A stretch of 33,586 nucleotides of DNA from Zygnema circumcarinatum (Eukaryota > Streptophyta > Zygnematophyceae > Zygnematales > Zygnemataceae), in NCBI GenBank assembly GCA_037447605.1, contig CM074818.1, forward strand, positions 428,067 through 461,652, written 5' to 3'. The notes below the pieces were generated by a model, which did not search any database, was not told where the DNA came from, and saw nothing but the letters and a program-made list of their open reading frames with translations. Of the stretch, positions 21,237-32,441 are shown piece after piece; position 1 is the first letter of the stretch, and each line of letters begins with the position of its first letter. The position numbers were made by a program, and so were the translations under genes.

Positions 21237-23340
21237 AAAAGAGAGAGAGAGAGGGGGGAGAAGAGAGGGGGTGAGAGGGAGGGAGAGAGCAATGGCGAGA
21301 GAGAGAGGGGGGGAGAGAGACCGGGGGGGGAGGGAGAGAGACGGGCGAGAGAGGGAGAGAGGGGGATCGAGAGAGGGGGGGAAGAGAGAGGGGCAAGAGA
21401 GGGAGAGAGGGGTGGAGAGGCAGAGAGGGGGGGATGATGGAGAGCGAGAGAGGTGGAGAGAGAGAGGGGGGGATTGAGAGGCAGAGACAGGGGGAGAGAG
21501 AGTGGGGGAAGAGAGAGAGGGTGGAGAGAGAGAGAGGGGGCAAGAGGGAGAGAAGGGGGAGAGAGAGGTAGAGAGCTAGAGAGAGCGAGAGAGAGAGATA
21601 GATAACGAGAGGGAGGTTAAGAAGGAGAGTGATAGAGAAGGAGAGAAATGAGGGGAGGTGGGTTTGCAGGTTTTTTGATGTTTATGTCAAGTGGGCTTTT
21701 TTCCTCAAGCAATTTTTGAATTGGGTTTTACCCCTTCTCCCTCTCCATCTCCTCCCCCATCCCTCCTCCCTCTTCCCTTCTCTTTCTCCCTCTCCCTCCT
21801 CCTTTCTCCCTTTCCTCTCTCCCTCCCCCCCTCTCTCTCTCTGTTTCTCTCTCTCTCTCCCTCTCTCTCCTTCTATCAGCCCTATTATTGGAATACCGCC
21901 ACCAATGAAACCTCCTGGACACTGCCCGAAAGTGACTCTTCTTCCGATGCTCAGCAGACTCCCAATGTACGCCCCACTTTCGAAACCCTAAAATCCTAAA
22001 AAAATTGGAATCCTATCCTCGCCCCTCTCATCTTTATCTCTAATTACTTACATTTTGTGAACAAAAAAATCCTTTTGGCGTCCTCATCTACTGCTCTATG
22101 CGCAGACCCTTCGATTGAAGATAATCCCCTTTTAACCCTTCATTCTTCTCTATACACCCGCTCCCCCTGCCCCCTATTATTTCTACTTTCATTCTTAACT
22201 TTAGTCTCCTTTTTTTAAATTTTTGGGAGTTAAGTTTGATTTTCACATTTTGCGCAGGTGCCGAATGAAGAGGTGCTTGCCACCCTCCTTTCTGCCGACA
22301 GCGATCGATTCGGCGATGTTGCTGACCGCTTCAGGTCGGCCTATTACTTTTTTACTTTTCTTCTTTTTAGGGTTTTTCACTTTGATTCTTAACTCGCAAA
22401 AACTCGGCAGTTGGTTGGTTGGTCGGGTTATCGGTTGATGACTAACTTTTAGGACTATATCTTCATAGAGTGTAGTAAGCACATTACATTGTATTCCTTC
22501 CTATTCATTATGAATGTGTGGCTAAAAAAACCAACCCTTGTTTCATAACTATGTGAATGCGAATGTATGAAGACACAGTGAGCATATGCGCACATCTATG
22601 TATGTATCATGTATGTTCAAGCAGGATCAGCCAACAAAAAAGGAAAGACGTACTTTTAACATTTGTTCGTTTTGTATCCATTGGGGGGGTCAGGCCTCAA
22701 TGCTTTGAAGACGAATTTTCAGACTTTTTGAATGCAAAAATTGACAGCACAAGCGATGCGGGGGAGAGGTAAGCAAGCGCCCACTTTTCTTCCTTCAGAA
22801 GAATTCGGGTGCAGGGTTTTAGCTTTTTTTTCTGTGATACATTGAAACCTCTTTAAAGGAATAGGTACTGAAATAATATAATAGTAATTATTTCTTCTAT
22901 CAATGGTGCGAGCATAGGGTCCAAGTTCAGTCCAAATCAACGGTTCGATTTGATGTTCGTCTCTGTTCAAATGAATAGGATGAATTATTTTTGTAAAGAA
23001 ACTTTTGTCTGTTTCTTTAGAGAGGCTTGACTGAACTGAGGTTTTGACTTTAGACTTATGTTTCGACTTTAGAGAGGTTTGATTGAACTGAGGTTTTGAC
23101 TTTAGATTTAGTTCTTGACTTTAGATTTAATTTTTGACTTTAGAGAGGTTTGACTGAACTGAGGTTCTCACTTTGGACTTAGGTTTTGACTTTGGAGAGG
23201 TTTGACTGAACTGAGGGTTTGACTGAAGTTAGGATTTGACTTTAGAGTGGTGTTATGCTGGAAATGGGAACAGGGAACGTCTTGAAAAGTTGAGAGCCCG
23301 ACTAGCGAATCCGCTGCTGAAAAATCCTCCGCCATATTGA
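20898..23340 (+). CDS. Small WW-domain protein with possible organelle-targeting N terminus
   Basis: Exons: 20898-21155, 21880-21966, 22258-22334, 22694-22768 and 23274-23340; phases agree and give 187 residues. The WW domain is split by intron 1 and reads WKEVTDAASGK joined to PYYWNTATNETSWTLP: two tryptophans 22 residues apart, the Tyr-Tyr pair and the closing proline are all present. WW domains bind proline-rich ligands. The first about 75 residues are rich in Ser, Phe, Lys and Arg with almost no acidic residues, and precede a VKAQA stretch. This resembles a plastid or mitochondrial transit peptide, which is inference. The tail has an acidic segment and a short basic helix ending LLKNPPPY. 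The specific orthologue was not recognised. The exon 3 donor (GTCGGC) is weak, so the exon 3-4 join is the least certain. Confidence 0.8.
21197..21620 (+). repeat. GA / GGGGAGAGA microsatellite in WW-gene intron 1
   Basis: More than 400 bp of purine repeats follow exon 1 (ends 21155), with CT-rich sequence before exon 2 at about 21730-21875. The intron can therefore pair with itself as a purine/pyrimidine stem. Confidence 0.85.
23015..23250 (+). repeat. Minisatellite in WW-gene intron 4
   Basis: A variable unit built from CTTTAGAGAGG, TTTGACTGAACTGAGG and TTTTGACTTTAGACTTA modules is repeated about five times. It ends about 25 bp before the last exon at 23274. Confidence 0.85.
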
Positions 23341-23924
23341 CGAGCCCACCATTTTATACTTTCGATTTTAGTCTTTGCTTGCTGTCTTATTCTCGGATTT
23401 TTCTCTTTTTGCTTTGCCTATAGCCTTCATCTCTGGTTATGTTCCTTCTCTTCTCTATCTTATTGTTGCAAATTTGAATGAATGTGAGGTTTTGTATGAG
23501 TCAACAAGGGAGAAAAAAGCACAAAATAGAACAATGCTGTGGAATGCGATCACACCCAATAGGGCTTACATAGAGGAATTTAGGGTTTCTGGATCCTAAG
23601 CAGCTGCCAGAATCCGAAGTTAAGTAACATTTCTATAAGACGGAAGGAGTTCTGAGGAGAAAGTTTAGAACTAATGAAAGGTTGAAAATTGCTTTACCTC
23701 GGCAATTCTACATTAGATTTGGGATTTAAATTGGGTAGTTAGGTTTTAACAACTGTAGGTTGAAGGGTTTCCTTTGAGACTGATCCTTATCAAAGGATCA
23801 GTCTCAGAGATAGTGTTGTTCCCTCTCACCTTACAAAGCTTTAAATTGTTTATTGACTGGAAACCAGAATATCAGTAGCCGGAAGCTAGAAACTCGGAAA
23901 CTAGAGATTTAGCGCAGGATAAGC
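23341..23924. other. Convergent 3' spacer between the WW gene and PILS, with a perfect hairpin
   Basis: No gene was seen. It separates the stop codons of two genes running toward each other. A perfect 14-bp inverted repeat lies at 23775-23788 and 23793-23806 with a 4-base loop (left arm TGAGACTGATCCTT). Confidence 0.7.
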
Positions 23925-26900
23925 TTAGACACCGAAAAGGATATAGAAGTGCAAAAAGAGGAAGAAGGCAATGCTGACGACACACGCCAAATGTTGGTAG
24001 AAGAGAACTGCCGAGACCTCTTTCTCACCAAAGCCACGCAGACTGCAGGCAGTGCCTGCGGGAGAGACATGGCATGCAGCGGTTATGGAAGAGTTCCCAA
24101 CGGGAAATAGGGAGAGGGAGGGAAGGAAGATGGAGAAGGGATGAGGGAGGAGGGAGGAGAGTGGAGAAAAGTGGGAGGGAGAAGTATGGAGGGAGGAGAA
24201 TGGACCGAGGAAAGAGAAGTCTAAAAGGAGGGAGGTGGAGAGAGGGATGGGGGAAGGGGTCAGAGAGGGAGGAGATAGGAGGGCGAGGAGGGAAATGAGA
24301 GAGGGAAGGTGGATGGGGGAGGGTCGAAGGAGGGAGGGAGGGAGACAGACTCCAGGTAGGAATGGAGAGATAGGGAGCGACGAAAGAAGATCGAAGAGGG
24401 GGACGGGGAGGGGAGGGAGATGGAGGAGGGGATAGATGAAAGCAGCATGAGAGAAATCAGCACGAGATGGAAGCAGCAGTCAAGGGAGAGGGAAAGGCAA
24501 AGAAAGAATCTCCAAAGAGCCTCAGGTTTACATGTGAACGCACCTAATTGAATGGATGATGGCATGGTATGCTGAAGGAAGAGAACGAATCGGAACATGG
24601 GGTCATCCGGAGGGAGCCATCCGAGATGGTCCGCCGTCAATACAATGCAAATTCCAATTGATGGAACAACCAGCAGGCGAGTAATAACCACCAGCACCGT
24701 CGTGGAAGTGGGCAGCTCCGAGGAGCCCGGACCTGAGGTCCCAACTTCCTGCCATTAGTACTTTCATTTATGTAATAAATGAATGCAATAGTAAGTTTAG
24801 GAATGTTCTACTGACAAGACTCGAGAGTCACTGCATGCCGAAGTTGATAATCCTTAGTATACATGAACTGGTGTGAGCTTACTTTATCTGAATAAAACAT
24901 CGATTGTGGTTACGGGAACTAACTTAACTAATTGGATCGTTACGTGGAGATTCGGAAACAAACTTGACTTTGTTAAGCATCCCTTGTGATTCCGAAAAGT
25001 AAAGACAACAATACAAACACGTGCAGGTTGAAGAGGCTACTGCAGCTCCCCTTCCTAGAATAAGAGCAACACTACCGCTCATTCTGGAGGATTGGCTTCC
25101 TACCGCCAACAAGGTTGCCTCCCAATACGAGGAGAATACAAGCGATCATGGCCTGCCTGTTCCGTTGAATCGAGTATTCCCAGCCCCAAGCACAGGCACA
25201 CGCCCAACACCAAAATCAGAAGTTAGAGTATCCACACTTCAAATCTATGAAACCTTAAGAACATGACTTTGCAGTTAGACTCGCAACGTGATTGCAATCT
25301 CTAGTTTTACTCCGCGCCTTCCCGACCTGTAAATGAGTTTTACTCTATAAAACGGCCGATTCTGGGTCCTTAGTGACAATGACGAGATGTGAAGAGATGC
25401 TCAAACCAAGTAAGGCAATCTTCAAAAAAGAGGTGGTCTGTAAAAAATATGCGCACATATGATTGAAAAAAAATATGAGCGAAAAATATGCTCGTTAACT
25501 TACCCCATAATGCCGATGGAATCTGTCAAAAATCGAAGTGGGCCGTTTGGATCAAACATTATGAAATCGAGGATGGGCACCATCCCCATCAGCATAGCAG
25601 TGAACTGCAAGAGGGAGCATGGAGGCAATGTATTGGCTTGGCTTTCTGCAGCAACATTCTATTGATCTCCCACTTACCGAGAAGCCCCATCCATTCCTCC
25701 CTATCCATGCAGTAGAGACCTATTGGTAGGGGAGACTTCATGTGCCTATTACAGCCAGTTTTGAGGCCACTCGGACATAGCCATAACAATGACATAGTCT
25801 GAAGCAACCATTATGTCTACATGAAAAACTATGGCTGACAGTTTTCCGACTATTCTCAGATCACAATAACGGTTTTTTGAAGCTTCCGGAGTTATGTGGT
25901 GACTGGGACAGCAATGTAGACCCTACTTATGTTGTTTAAGAGACATTACCGCAGCCAAAACAGGAGGTCGCAGAATATCGTAAATGTGGAGCGTCTCCAT
26001 CCAATAGTTGAACTGCACGGAAATCACGAGAAACTACGGATTAGCTTCAGCAGCTCGTTATTCAGTTGCTTCAATCCTTTAAGAACCAAGCATACTTGGG
26101 GTCTGAAATCAAATCGAATCTAACTCGTTCGATAGCAACTCAGAGTGGCCCAAACCCAAAAGACATGCTTTCATCCACTCAGCGTACCCCTCATTAGAGC
26201 AAAGAGCCAGAAGACTATAAAACAAGTTGAAACCCACAACAACCGAGTCAAAAGCCACAAAGGACTTACCTTGCTGTGCGCAATGAGGATCGTCTCCGAG
26301 GCTTTTCTGAAGGAACCCGAGGTTGCTTGTAGGAGGGGATGAGCGGATAGACCCACACGGGCCCCATATGGTTCTGGAGTTCCATTCTCCACTTGGTTCT
26401 CGGGGATTGGAGGAGGATGAGAATGGCTCTGTTCCTTCCCACGATGAGAACTATGATCTTGACTATGTTCCGGCAAGGGCTCATATCCAGGTAGCCATTC
26501 TTGTGGAGGAGCTACCACGTTGTACACAAAGCCCCACATAATGATAGCAGCCATCTGGAAAACAGAATTCAGAACACCCCAATTTTCCTCACAAAATAAC
26601 CCAAAGGGTCCCTTCCAACAAACATCCATGTCGAGTATCTGCAAGTAAACAGAAGAAGCTAACATGAAAGACCAGCTTCAAAAATTTACTCACCCACATT
26701 CCCAGCGAGATGTAGGCAGTACCCATTTTGTCGCACTGTAACGTATCGCCGAAAGGGTTGCGGGAGTCACTGCACACAGCAGAGAGAAGCACGAGGGGCA
26801 TGTTTCCCATATTGCCTGCAAAGACGACTCCCCCCAAAAAGCCTCAAAGAACGGCCCATACATCCTGAAATCCCTCCCTGTCCCTGTCCCTCTCCCCCTC

Positions 26901-29794
26901 CCTCTCCCCTCTCCCTGAGCTTTTGAAATCCGAAGGCCCGACACCCTAGAAGTTCAAATACCAATAATAGCCAACGAGAGAGAGCAACCGCCAGCTCTCA
27001 CTTAAAAAATATTGTATTATTAGGGTAGAGAGAGAGAGACACAGAGAGAGATACAAACATGGGCTGTGCTACAAACACAGAAACTATAAGAATAGGGAAA
27101 GCCGAACTCACCAATTCCGGTGAGAACAAAGATAATTCGTGAAAATTCTGGTGGAGCATTAGTCACCTTGCCCACGACTACACCCATAAGGCAGCCGATT
27201 ACCGAGGCCAGGATAACGTTGACAGGGATGAACCACCTGCCTCCATCAAGAAACAGCCTAGGATTAACTAAACAAGAAAAAAAACTTGACTTCCGTTAAC
27301 TAATGTAATCTATGGTTACTAGATCAGCAATTTACCTTTAACAGTAACTTGGAGCCTGCCAAAAGAGGACTAGAGAAAGAAACCATGTCGAAGGGCGAAG
27401 AGGAAGAAAAGGTGGGGACGAGAGCGAGGGAAGGAGAAAGGGAGGAGAGGGAGGGAGAGCGAGAAAAGGGGGAGGAGTGAGAAATGGAGAGAGAGAGAGA
27501 GGGAGTGATAGCGAGAGAGAGTGGGGCAGAGAGTTTTGTTTACCATGCTACGAGTTTCTGAACATTTATGGACTCGCCAAGGTTGACAAAGATGATGGCT
27601 GGCAGGAAGATAGTGAATACGAGCTGTAATTTTACCCCACCCCCCCAAAAGGACGACGACATCCGTCATAAGTCAGGCCTTTCCTGAAGTACGCGTACAC
27701 TGTATTTACAAGAACGGCATTTTTAGCAGTGAAAAAATTCACACCCTTCACTACAGGAGGGCCTTTAGGGTTTTGCAGGAGGAAACAAAACAGGGGCTGC
27801 ATCCCACTCACGTTTGTTCCATTCTAAAAGCATTCGAGTTCCTTTCTCAGGCCAAAAAGAAAAATGCACAAGAGACTTAAAATCGCAAAGACTTTGAAAG
27901 AAACTTAACAGGCACCCGTGTGCTCCTTCCCATCCCAACCACTTCACTGTCTGTTATCCACATTTTTTACCGCCCCCTCCAATTTCAACATCTCTTCCCG
28001 CCCTTCTGTCTATCTTTATCTTTCGTCCCTCACTATATCGCCCATATCACCTTCCTCGTCGCTTCTAGTCTACTTCCAATTTCCTCTCCTCCCTGCCTCT
28101 GCCGCTGGCCCCTCTCGCTCTCTTTCACAACCCTTCCCTGCGTCTCACTCTCAACTCCTGCCACCTCCCTCCCCTTGTTCCATTCTCTCTCTCTCTCCTT
28201 CTCTCCCACACTCTCTATTACTTCGTCATTGCTGACAAAAGTTTTCAGTTTGCTGAAAAAATGTTCACAATCCTTTCAATATCAATTACCATTACACCAA
28301 TAATCCGTGGAAAACTGAGAATCTCTGCCTTGATAGGTACTTCTGTCCCCAAGACAGTCTGAAGTCATTTTTAGCCTTTTGGACTCATTTAGATCTCTTC
28401 CTGTCTCTCTCTCTCTCGCTCCCTCTCCTTCTCCCACTCTCTCTCTCTCTTATCTCTCGCTTTTTCTCCCATTCTCTTATAACATGCGTACAGTTCCTTA
28501 AATTGCATATTTTGAATCACGATATTCAAGCCTATTGCCTTCAGTAACAAGAACGATCATTCAAGTGCGTGCACATAAAGAGGCAGCTTCAAACCGCTTG
28601 CAAGCATGTTATTAAACAATGGAGACGCAGAAATTCACACATCTGATTGTAATCGAGCGTAGCTACAAAACAAACCTGACAGATTTTGATTTGGATCAAA
28701 CGTTAGTTGCACAAAAATCTCAATGCAAATGCACCATGCCCTTGAGAGACAGTCATCTAAGTGCCAATCATTCTCTGCAAAAGGCTGATTCCAGAATGAA
28801 GCAATTTTTCCTTAAAATGACGTGATCTGATTGCAGGCGTTTGATTGAAAAAACGAGAATGGAAGCGAATCACATTGTTGAAAGAGACTAGCAAGCATTG
28901 CATATGCATTTGTCTATAAAAAAAATACACAAGCGGACACATTTGACAGCAAAAACGTGAATCTGCAGACCTTGCTCTGACTGCAAGGCATTTGGCTGCA
29001 TGCACACAAATGTTAATAGAATGTGAGTTCCTTGATAGAAGCGAACATCTGATCGCAAGCATCTGATTGCTTACACTTTCATTCCAAGTACCTGAGTTGC
29101 AGAATCTGAGTTACAAGTACCTGAACTTGATCCTAGTTTCAAATATCTGAGGTTCAAACATCTGACTCTGAAATATCTGAGTTGCAAGTATCTGAGTTAC
29201 AAGCATCTGAATCTAATCCGAGTTTCAAACATCTGAGTTTCAAATATTTGAGTTGCAAGTATCTGAGTTGCAAGTATCTGAGTTACAAGCATCTGAATCT
29301 AATCCAAGTTTTAAACAACTGAGTTTCAAATATTTGAGTTGCAAGTATCTGAGTTGCAAGTATCTGAGTTACAAGCATCTGAAACTAATCCAAGTTTCAA
29401 ACATCTGAGTTTCAAATATTTGAGTTGCAGTATCTGAGTTGTAAGTATCTGAGTTACAAGCATCTGAATCTAATCCAAGTTTCAAACATCTGAGTTTCAA
29501 ATATTTGAGTTTCAAGTATCTGAGTTGCAAGAAGAAGAAATGCACCTTGCTGAGCGATTTTCTTGAAGCGGCGTTCAATACATTGACGCTTGGCAGCGCG
29601 AGCACGAGGCCCGTCCCTGCGATGATGAGCACTTTGAGGACGGGCAGCACCGAGCTGAGCAGGAGGAAGCCGAGGGGGAGGGCCACGCCCAGCGCGGGGC
29701 CGAACGAGAGCAGCGAGGCCGCCATGGGAGGGAGAGGGTGAGGTCCTGCTCCGGAGAGGAGCAGGAGGGAGGCGGACGAGGCGGCGGTGGCCAT
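23925..29794 (-). CDS. PILS: PIN-LIKES (PILS) auxin transport facilitator family protein
   Basis: PILS proteins sit in the ER membrane and control intracellular auxin. Minus-strand exons: 29546-29794, 27544-27623, 27112-27236, 26694-26815, 26270-26554, 25950-26012, 25504-25604, 25104-25156, 24544-24732 and 23925-24055 (TAA at 23925-23927). Phases agree and give 465 residues, a normal PILS length. N-terminal membrane helices include LPVLKVLIIAGTGLVLALPS, then LVFTIFLPAIIFVNLGESI, WWFIPVNVILASVIG, TGIGNMGNMPLVLLSAVC and NPFGD. A hydrophilic loop of about 90 residues, rich in Pro, His and Ser, is exon 5. The C-terminal half has FTAMLMGMVPILDF, ILLVLGGNLVGGPGSSEL, ITRLLVVPSIGICIV, DPMFRFVLFLQHTMPSSIQL and a final helix. 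The ATG at 29794 was chosen; ATG at 29821 is in frame and would add nine residues. Family call is firm; the PILS subgroup was not resolved. Confidence 0.94.
27417..27525 (+). repeat. GA-rich tract in PILS intron 2
   Basis: AGGGAGGAGAGGGAGG and GAGAGA units, a CT tract on the transcribed minus strand, follow PILS exon 2 (27544-27623). Confidence 0.7.
29085..29530. repeat. Minisatellite with 86-bp higher-order unit in PILS intron 1
   Basis: CAAGTATCTGAGTTG-like subunits of about 13-15 bp are arranged in a higher-order unit. The marker GTTACAAGCATCTGA recurs at 29196, 29282, 29368 and 29453, giving periods of 86, 86 and 85 bp. The array ends about 15 bp from the PILS exon 1 donor (intron starts 29545 on the minus strand). 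Confidence 0.92.
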
Positions 29795-30570
29795 GGCCGC
29801 CGGCAGAAGAGGAAGCTGCAAGGCGGAGGCTTCAAGGAGCAGGACGCAGAGGGCAGATGATGGAGAGATTGTTTTGAAGTGGACTATATGGGGAAGTATG
29901 GATTCATGGCGGTTTTGAAGGAGAGAGAGAGAGAGAGTGATAGAGAAGAGAGAGAGAGAGAAAAGCAGACCGTGGGCATGACGGGAGCAAAACCCTGTGA
30001 CGATCTGTTTTCTGCAGACGTGGCATTTGCATGTGTAACAAATGTCTATGATTGGCTGTTGTTGTCACGTGTAAACCACACGTGTGGTAATTGTACATGA
30101 GTGGCTGAAATGCTGACGTGGCCCTAGAAGCGTAAACCGTACGGACTTCCTGAGGAAGCTTCCTCCATATTTCCTTTCGCATGTGCGAATTCCAACATGG
30201 CGGCGCGTTCTGTTCCCCTAAAAAAGCTAATCCTTTGGCCAATGAAAATAATCCACATGTAATAATGTACACGTGGCACGTAGCCATTGGCAGACGCTTT
30301 CGGAATAATAAATAGTCAGCGGAATGAGGCGGAGCAGAAGGATCGGATTTGGATTTCGGATTTTTTTATCAGATTTTGTAAAAATTAGTTTTGACGAACA
30401 AATTTTAAGGCGTCTGGGCAATGAACGGATGCCACGTGGCACTTCAGCTTTTTTTGCTGACGAGGATCCTACGTGTTACAAGTCCTTACAGGTGGTAGTG
30501 ACCGATTGGTTAAAAACAAAACGGTTTCCAGCGGCGATTCTGAGCCGTCCGATCTGCCACGTATGAAACG
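29795..30570 (-). promoter_or_regulatory. PILS upstream region with ACGT-element cluster
   Basis: It lies 5' of PILS on its strand. A GA tract at 29920-29962 is probably in the leader. Eight ACGT-core elements occur at 30017, 30066, 30079, 30115, 30270, 30432, 30470 and 30558, several being CACGTG or CCACGTGG. Elements at 30066 and 30079 form a paired CACGTG arrangement. Such elements are bound by plant bZIP/bHLH factors such as ABA and light regulators; use here is inferred. Confidence 0.6.
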
Positions 30571-30695
30571 GACGTGCGAGATGCAGCTGCCGGTTCCATG
30601 TTGGCAGCGTTCCCAGGAACTGGACTGAACAAGATGCAGCGAAACACAGAAGGAAAACGCTCCAAGCCTACATAGAGCGTGAGCATGGAATGTAA

Positions 30696-31045
30696 AAATG
30701 GAAGTGGCATTGATTTCACGATGGCGATGATGCCGTCACATGGACATAGCCAAAATCAGCACCATGGGGAACCACGAGGAACTGGTCGCAAAGGACCTAA
30801 AAGGAGAAATGAAAAAACTGAAAAAAAACAATGAAATGACTACCCTTCGACCAATTGTTTCAACTTTGAACTTTATTTTTTGGAATTAAAAAAGCTAAGC
30901 TTAGGCGAAGCTTTCAGCTCCTCCCTCTTTTATCTTGTGCTTAGGTCCTCGGCGACCAGTTCCTCGTGGTTCCCCATGATGCTGATTTTGGCCATGTCCA
31001 TGTGATGGCATCATCGCCATCGTGAGATCAATGCCACTTCCATTT
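30696..31045. repeat. 105-bp inverted repeat (long hairpin) between NRPA2 and PILS
   Basis: The left arm 30696-30800 matches the reverse complement of 30941-31045 with six differences in 105 aligned bases and no gaps. The 140-bp centre is AT-rich. Both arms contain the first about 27 codons of the same small ORF, read inward: plus 30721-30834 (37 codons) and minus 30901-31020 (39 codons). Both begin MAMMPSHGH and contain QNQHHGEPRGTGR. It could be a foldback (MITE-like) element, an inverted gene-fragment duplication or a small-RNA precursor. No target-site duplication was seen. Confidence 0.9.
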
Positions 31046-31360
31046 CCTTTTTTTGGATTTGTTCAATGTTCAAATGAAACCAATTTTTAACACTTAAAAT
31101 GAACAGTTCGCGTGCTTTGCGGCTTGCCAAAATTTCATTGTTGATCGATGGATACGAAGTAAACTGAAATTGAACACGACCTGCAATTAATTGTTCAATG
31201 TTCAATTGGTTTTGGTTTTGGTTTTGGTTTCCCCTACCTTTTCCCCCTCTCCATAGACCAGACCTCTAATAAGAAGCCTAATTTCAGTCCATTCTACTCT
31301 CTTCCAACGATTTTTTTTTTTTTTCATTGTACCAACAAAAAACCGCCAAATCGGATCTTT

Positions 31361-31542
31361 CTAAGATGCCCGCCCCCCTCTCTAAAGTCATCCTTTCCCA
31401 TGCCCAGCACAAAGTCTCTCCTCCTAAGCTACCCACCCCCTCTCTAAAGTCATCCTCCCATGCCAAGCAGAAAGTCTCTCGTCCTAAGCTGCCCATCCTC
31501 CCTCTCTAAAGTCATATTTGTTCTATGCCCAGCAGAAAGGAG
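31361..31542 (-). repeat. About 60-bp tandem repeat in the NRPA2 3' flank
   Basis: Three units begin at 31361, 31424 and 31484 with CTAAG(A/C)T, and each holds CTCTCTAAAGTCAT and ATGCC(C/A)AGCA modules. The array ends 30 bp from the NRPA2 stop on its 3' side, so it probably lies in the 3' UTR. Confidence 0.88.
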
Positions 31543-31571
31543 GAACCCCAAAAGCCCTACAAAAAGGGCCT

Positions 31572-32365
31572 TCAAGCGTCGTTCAAAGTCAATGTCACCT
31601 TAATATTCATCGCCGCCAACTCCGCTGCGAGATACTTAAAAACGAAAGGCATGGCTATCCTCTCTACTCCTCTCCCTGTCCCACACGTTCTACATCTCAC
31701 TCTCTTCCCACTGCTCCCCTCCATCCCTCCTCCCATCTTGTTCATGCTCATGGGATCATGTAAGGGAGGCTCCATCCATGGGGTCAACATGCTCCCGCAG
31801 AGAGAGCAGACATCTCCCACATGGTAGTCGGAGCATTTGTGAAGGCGATCATGGAGGAGGTAGGCCGCCCCGTGAGAGAGGAGAGCGTCTCTCTCCATCT
31901 CTCCAAACCGGATTCCCCCTCCATACTTTCTCCCCTTTACAGGCTGCTGAGTGAGGGGGTTTACAGGGCCTGTAGACCGAACCTGGAGAGGACGAAGGGA
32001 AAAAGATATACTCGTTAAGGGTCTTCCCAAAAAAAGGGTGAAGGGGAGATGAGAGAGAGAGAGAGAGGGGGGACGGCTGGGGATGGGAGGGGGAAGGGTC
32101 GGGAGAAGGGGAAGAGAGGGAGGAAAGGAGGGAGGGGGAGAGTTAGAGAGATGGTGCTAGAAAGAAGAGGTGGGGAGAGGGATGGGGGGAGAGGGGGAGG
32201 AACGAGAACGGGAGAGGAGAGAGGAGAGGTGATGGAGGCAGAGTTAATAGGGTAGGAAGGAAGGGAATGGAAATTGGAGACCACACGAAAGGCAAGGCGA
32301 AAGAGGGACAGTGAGAGATGAAGGGAGGATTAGAGTCGCGAAGGAGGTAGGGGAGAGAGAGAGCG

Positions 32366-32441
<76 letters not shown>

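Noticed and set aside
24074-24435. Gly/Arg-rich plus-strand ORFs
   Set aside because: They read the GGGA-rich reverse of the last PILS intron, between exons 24544-24732 and 23925-24055.
29085-29530. Possible CRISPR-like array, since short repeats recur at regular spacing
   Set aside because: The repeats are direct and contiguous without unique spacers, lie in a plant intron and form an 86-bp minisatellite.
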